Position numbers and translations under genes: made by a program
Shown: piece after piece, positions 46,440 to 48,541 of the stretch
How the letters are laid out: each line of letters starts with the position of its first letter
Position numbering within the stretch: position 1 is the first letter of the stretch
Notes under the pieces: generated by a model
Database searches by the model: none
What the model was told of the DNA's origin: nothing
Seen by the model: only the letters and a program-made list of their open reading frames with translations
DNA from: an uncultured Planctomycetaceae bacterium
GTDB lineage: Bacteria; Planctomycetota; Planctomycetia; Pirellulales; Pirellulaceae
Length of the DNA: 48,541 bases
Reading direction: 5' to 3'
Assembly: GCA_903927685.1 (NCBI GenBank)
Contig: CAIYOB010001614.1
Span: 1 to 48,541 of the forward strand

Positions 46440-48199
46440 AGTACTATCATTATTTCCTGGTTCTGATCGCCACCCTCAGCTTGAGCAGCGCCTGCCAGCG
46501 GCAGCCGGATTCCGGCCGGGCGCCGGCGGCCGCCGCCAAGGCGGTCGCGCCGCAACAGGACTTCTTCCGCGTGGCCCTGGAACAGTTGTCGCGTCTGGAC
46601 GAATTCGATCCCAAACAGGGGATGATCCAGACCGCGTACTACCTGAATCGCTGGATTCAGACGGCCGAGCATGACGAGGCGTGGCAGCCCGAGCCGCTGG
46701 TCGACGGGCTGCCGGCCGAGTTGCGGTCGATCGCTCCGGTCCAGGAGCTGGGCAAGCGGGAGTTCACCGTGGACGACGTGCGGTACCTGCGCGAGGCGTC
46801 CTGGGCCCGCAGCGTCTCGGAATGGGTCGCCGGGCGTCCGGACGACGAAGAACTGGCCCCCTGGCTCAAGGAACTTGAACAGGCCCGCGGCGAGCCGCAT
46901 GCCTACGAGTTGTCGCTGGCGGCACGGCTGTTCGACTGGACCGTGCGGAACATCCAACTGGATGCCCTGCTGCCATTTCCCAGCCTGGCAGCCGGCCCGG
47001 CGGGCAAACCCGATGTTGGCGGCCGCACGCTTTCGCCGCTGCAGCAGGCGATGTCCGGGCCCGGATACACGGCGTTCCCCTGGCAGACACTGTTGTACGG
47101 TCGCGGCGATGCGTGGCAGCGGGCCAGGATCTTCCTGTTGTTGTGTCGTCAGCAGCAGATCGACGCCGTCCTGCTGGCCTGGGACGATCCGCGAGCCACT
47201 CCCCGGCCGCGGCCCTGGCTGCCTGCCGTAGTGATCGACGACCAGCTGTACCTGTTCGACACGGAATTGGGCCTGCCGATTCGCGGCCCGCACGGGAAGG
47301 GCATCGCCACGTTGGCCCAGGTGCGTCAGGATCCGGCCTTGTTGCGCGTCCTGGATGTTGGCCAGGAGATGCCTTATGCCGCCGCCAACGCCGACTTGGC
47401 CCAGTTGGTCGCCTTGCTCGACGCCCCGCCGGAGGCCATGTCCTACCGTATTCAACTCTTCCAGCGCGAGGCGGCGGCCGGCAAGCCGCTGTACGCTTCG
47501 ATCGCCACCGCCGAATTGGCCAAGCGAGTCAAGGCCCGGACAGGCATCCAGTCCGTCGACCTATGGCGCGTGCCCTTCCAGACCTGGGTCTATCGCACCG
47601 CCTTGCGGGCCCGGGCCGAAGTGGATCCGGAGGCGATGCGGCAGGTCATGTTCGACGAGATGGTGTTTGACACCGTGCACCCGTTGATCCAGGGGCGGAT
47701 CCAGTACTTTCGCGGAAATTTTGACAAGACCCCGGACAACTCCGGCGCGAAAGGGTACTTTATCGACGCCCGCGTTCCGGACGTGATCATCAATCAGATT
47801 GAGACCTCGCCCGAAGCCCAGGCGGGATTGGGAATCATCCGCACCCGCGAAAACGACCAGGAGTGGCAGTTTCGGCTGCGGATGAGCAAATCGCTGATCA
47901 CCGTCATCAAACAGACGGCCACGTACTGGTTGGGGCTGACCCACTACGACACGGGCCGCTTCGAGACGGCCATCGAGTGGCTCAAACAGCGGACCCTGGA
48001 CACGCCGAGCGACAACCTCTGGAAAACCGGCGCTCGATACAACTTGGCCAGGACCTACGAGGCGCTGGGAGACCTTGAAACGGCGCGCAAAACGCTGCTG
48101 CTGGACGAATCGCCCCAGAAACACGGCAACTTGTTGCGAGCTCGCTATTTGCGAGAAAAGGCGGAACGCCAGAAGGAGCCCGTCAAAGACGCGCCGTGA
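46436..48199 (+). CDS. Lipoprotein with transglutaminase-like and TPR-like regions
   Basis: A 587-residue predicted lipoprotein. The signal ends in LSSAC (lipobox; Cys near residue 20). The middle (about 230-310) reads [20 protein letters not shown], then [20 protein letters not shown], the arrangement of transglutaminase-like domains; a clear catalytic Cys/His/Asp set was not identified, so it may be inactive. The last 100 residues contain TPR-type helices ([20 protein letters not shown], then [20 protein letters not shown]). It overlaps kdsA by 4 bases (ATGA), suggesting one transcript and a cell-envelope role, but no link to KDO synthesis can be shown. Confidence 0.75.
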   Translation: MKYYHYFLVLIATLSLSSACQRQPDSGRAPAAAAKAVAPQQDFFRVALEQLSRLDEFDPKQGMIQTAYYLNRWIQTAEHDEAWQPEPLVDGLPAELRSIAPVQELGKREFTVDDVRYLREASWARSVSEWVAGRPDDEELAPWLKELEQARGEPHAYELSLAARLFDWTVRNIQLDALLPFPSLAAGPAGKPDVGGRTLSPLQQAMSGPGYTAFPWQTLLYGRGDAWQRARIFLLLCRQQQIDAVLLAWDDPRATPRPRPWLPAVVIDDQLYLFDTELGLPIRGPHGKGIATLAQVRQDPALLRVLDVGQEMPYAAANADLAQLVALLDAPPEAMSYRIQLFQREAAAGKPLYASIATAELAKRVKARTGIQSVDLWRVPFQTWVYRTALRARAEVDPEAMRQVMFDEMVFDTVHPLIQGRIQYFRGNFDKTPDNSGAKGYFIDARVPDVIINQIETSPEAQAGLGIIRTRENDQEWQFRLRMSKSLITVIKQTATYWLGLTHYDTGRFETAIEWLKQRTLDTPSDNLWKTGARYNLARTYEALGDLETARKTLLLDESPQKHGNLLRARYLREKAERQKEPVKDAP

Positions 48200-48283
48200 G
48201 CCGTCTTCGACCGACCGGACACGGCTTCGCCGTTCCCCGCTTCCCTTGCGTCCAACGGAATGTTATCTTAACGCGAACGACGA

Positions 48284-48357
48284 GTCCCCGTGGCTCAATT
48301 GGATAGAGCGTCGGCCTCCGGAGCCGAAGGTTACAGGTTCGAATCCTGTCGGGGATA
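48284..48357 (+). tRNA. tRNA-Arg (anticodon CCG)
   Basis: A complete cloverleaf: acceptor GTCCCCG/CGGGGAT (one G-T pair), D arm GCTC/GAGC, anticodon arm TCGGC/GCCGA with loop CTCCGGA (anticodon CCG, reading CGG), variable loop AGGTT, T arm ACAGG/CCTGT with TTCGAAT, and discriminator A48357. No CCA is encoded. It is followed by a strong terminator. A weak -10-like TATCTT sits upstream at 48264. Confidence 0.96.
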
Positions 48358-48384
48358 CTTCTCGGAGCACTGACTTAACTGTTG

Positions 48385-48415
48385 ACGCCGCAAGCAGAAC
48401 CGCTTGCGGCGTTTT
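48385..48415 (+). terminator. Rho-independent terminator after tRNA-Arg
   Basis: ACGCCGCAAGC and GCTTGCGGCGT form a perfect 11-bp stem with a 6-base loop, followed by a T-run (TTTT from 48412). It lies 27 nt past the tRNA. The 125 bases after it hold no recognised feature. Confidence 0.85.
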
Positions 48416-48541
48416 GCGTTACGGCCGTATGGTGCAAAAACTCAGACCGAGTTTAGCTCTTTGAAAATACGGTGTTTCGGATTGCCGCGAGGGTGCGAGA
48501 TTCGGCCGACGAGGGATGCGGAAACGGTGTTCCCGCAATCC

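Overview
The window looks like a chromosomal segment of a planctomycete (phylum Planctomycetota, probably a Pirellulales-type genome). Points in favour: GC-rich DNA; two secreted proteins with the planctomycete extracellular N-terminal motif (basic stretch, then ETLDGRRLL or EALESRLL); a dockerin-type tail; PEP-CTERM-like C-termini; many families common in planctomycetes (DUF6807, DUF6268, Gfo/Idh/MocA oxidoreductases, FG-GAP and beta-helix proteins); and intergenic repeat DNA of a planctomycete style. All assignments are by reading; no search was run.

Layout. 0.1-7.5 kb is a secreted-protein region: a dockerin-tailed lipase-like hydrolase (minus), two tandem DUF4114 proteins with PEP-like C-termini, and a metzincin-type protease with PPC and three FN3 domains. 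7.7-9.2 kb has an SDR oxidoreductase, a 29-residue very basic protein with its own promoter, and a small lipoprotein. 9.4-13.1 kb is ilvD followed 3 bp later by a Tat-exported deacetylase-like protein. 13.4-14.0 kb holds a broken Uma2-family gene and a full-length palindromic repeat. 14.0-21.9 kb is a divergent carbohydrate locus: DUF6807, MFS transporter and clan GH-A-like glycosidase on the minus strand; a sugar isomerase-like gene and a Gfo/Idh/MocA oxidoreductase on the plus strand. 22-23.8 kb carries a serine acetyltransferase and a DUF151 bifunctional nuclease.

24.4-28.7 kb contains a beta-helix (pectate-lyase-3) protein, a small HExxH membrane protein and an FG-GAP protein. 28.9-35.4 kb is housekeeping: ribosomal protein S4, then the pyruvate dehydrogenase complex in the order E3, homodimeric E1, E2. 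35.4-37.9 kb is the least explained pair: a QueC-like PP-loop enzyme and a GNAT-fold transferase. 38.1-41.4 kb has a one-helix TonB-like protein and two paralogous outer-membrane barrel (DUF6268-like) proteins. 41.5-45 kb has scpA, a small decayed ORF and a second beta-helix protein whose leader contains a structured element ending in a T-run. 45.6-48.4 kb has kdsA (TTG start) translationally coupled to a TPR/transglutaminase-like lipoprotein, then tRNA-Arg(CCG) and a good intrinsic terminator.

The main themes are secretion and surface display of large enzymes and sugar breakdown, set among ordinary housekeeping genes. No CRISPR array, prophage, transposase gene or known anti-phage system was seen. 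The items most worth a second look are the PP-loop/GNAT pair, the exosortase-like membrane domain fused to a sorted protein, the 29-residue basic gene, the structured element before the second beta-helix gene, and the dispersed palindromic repeat family.
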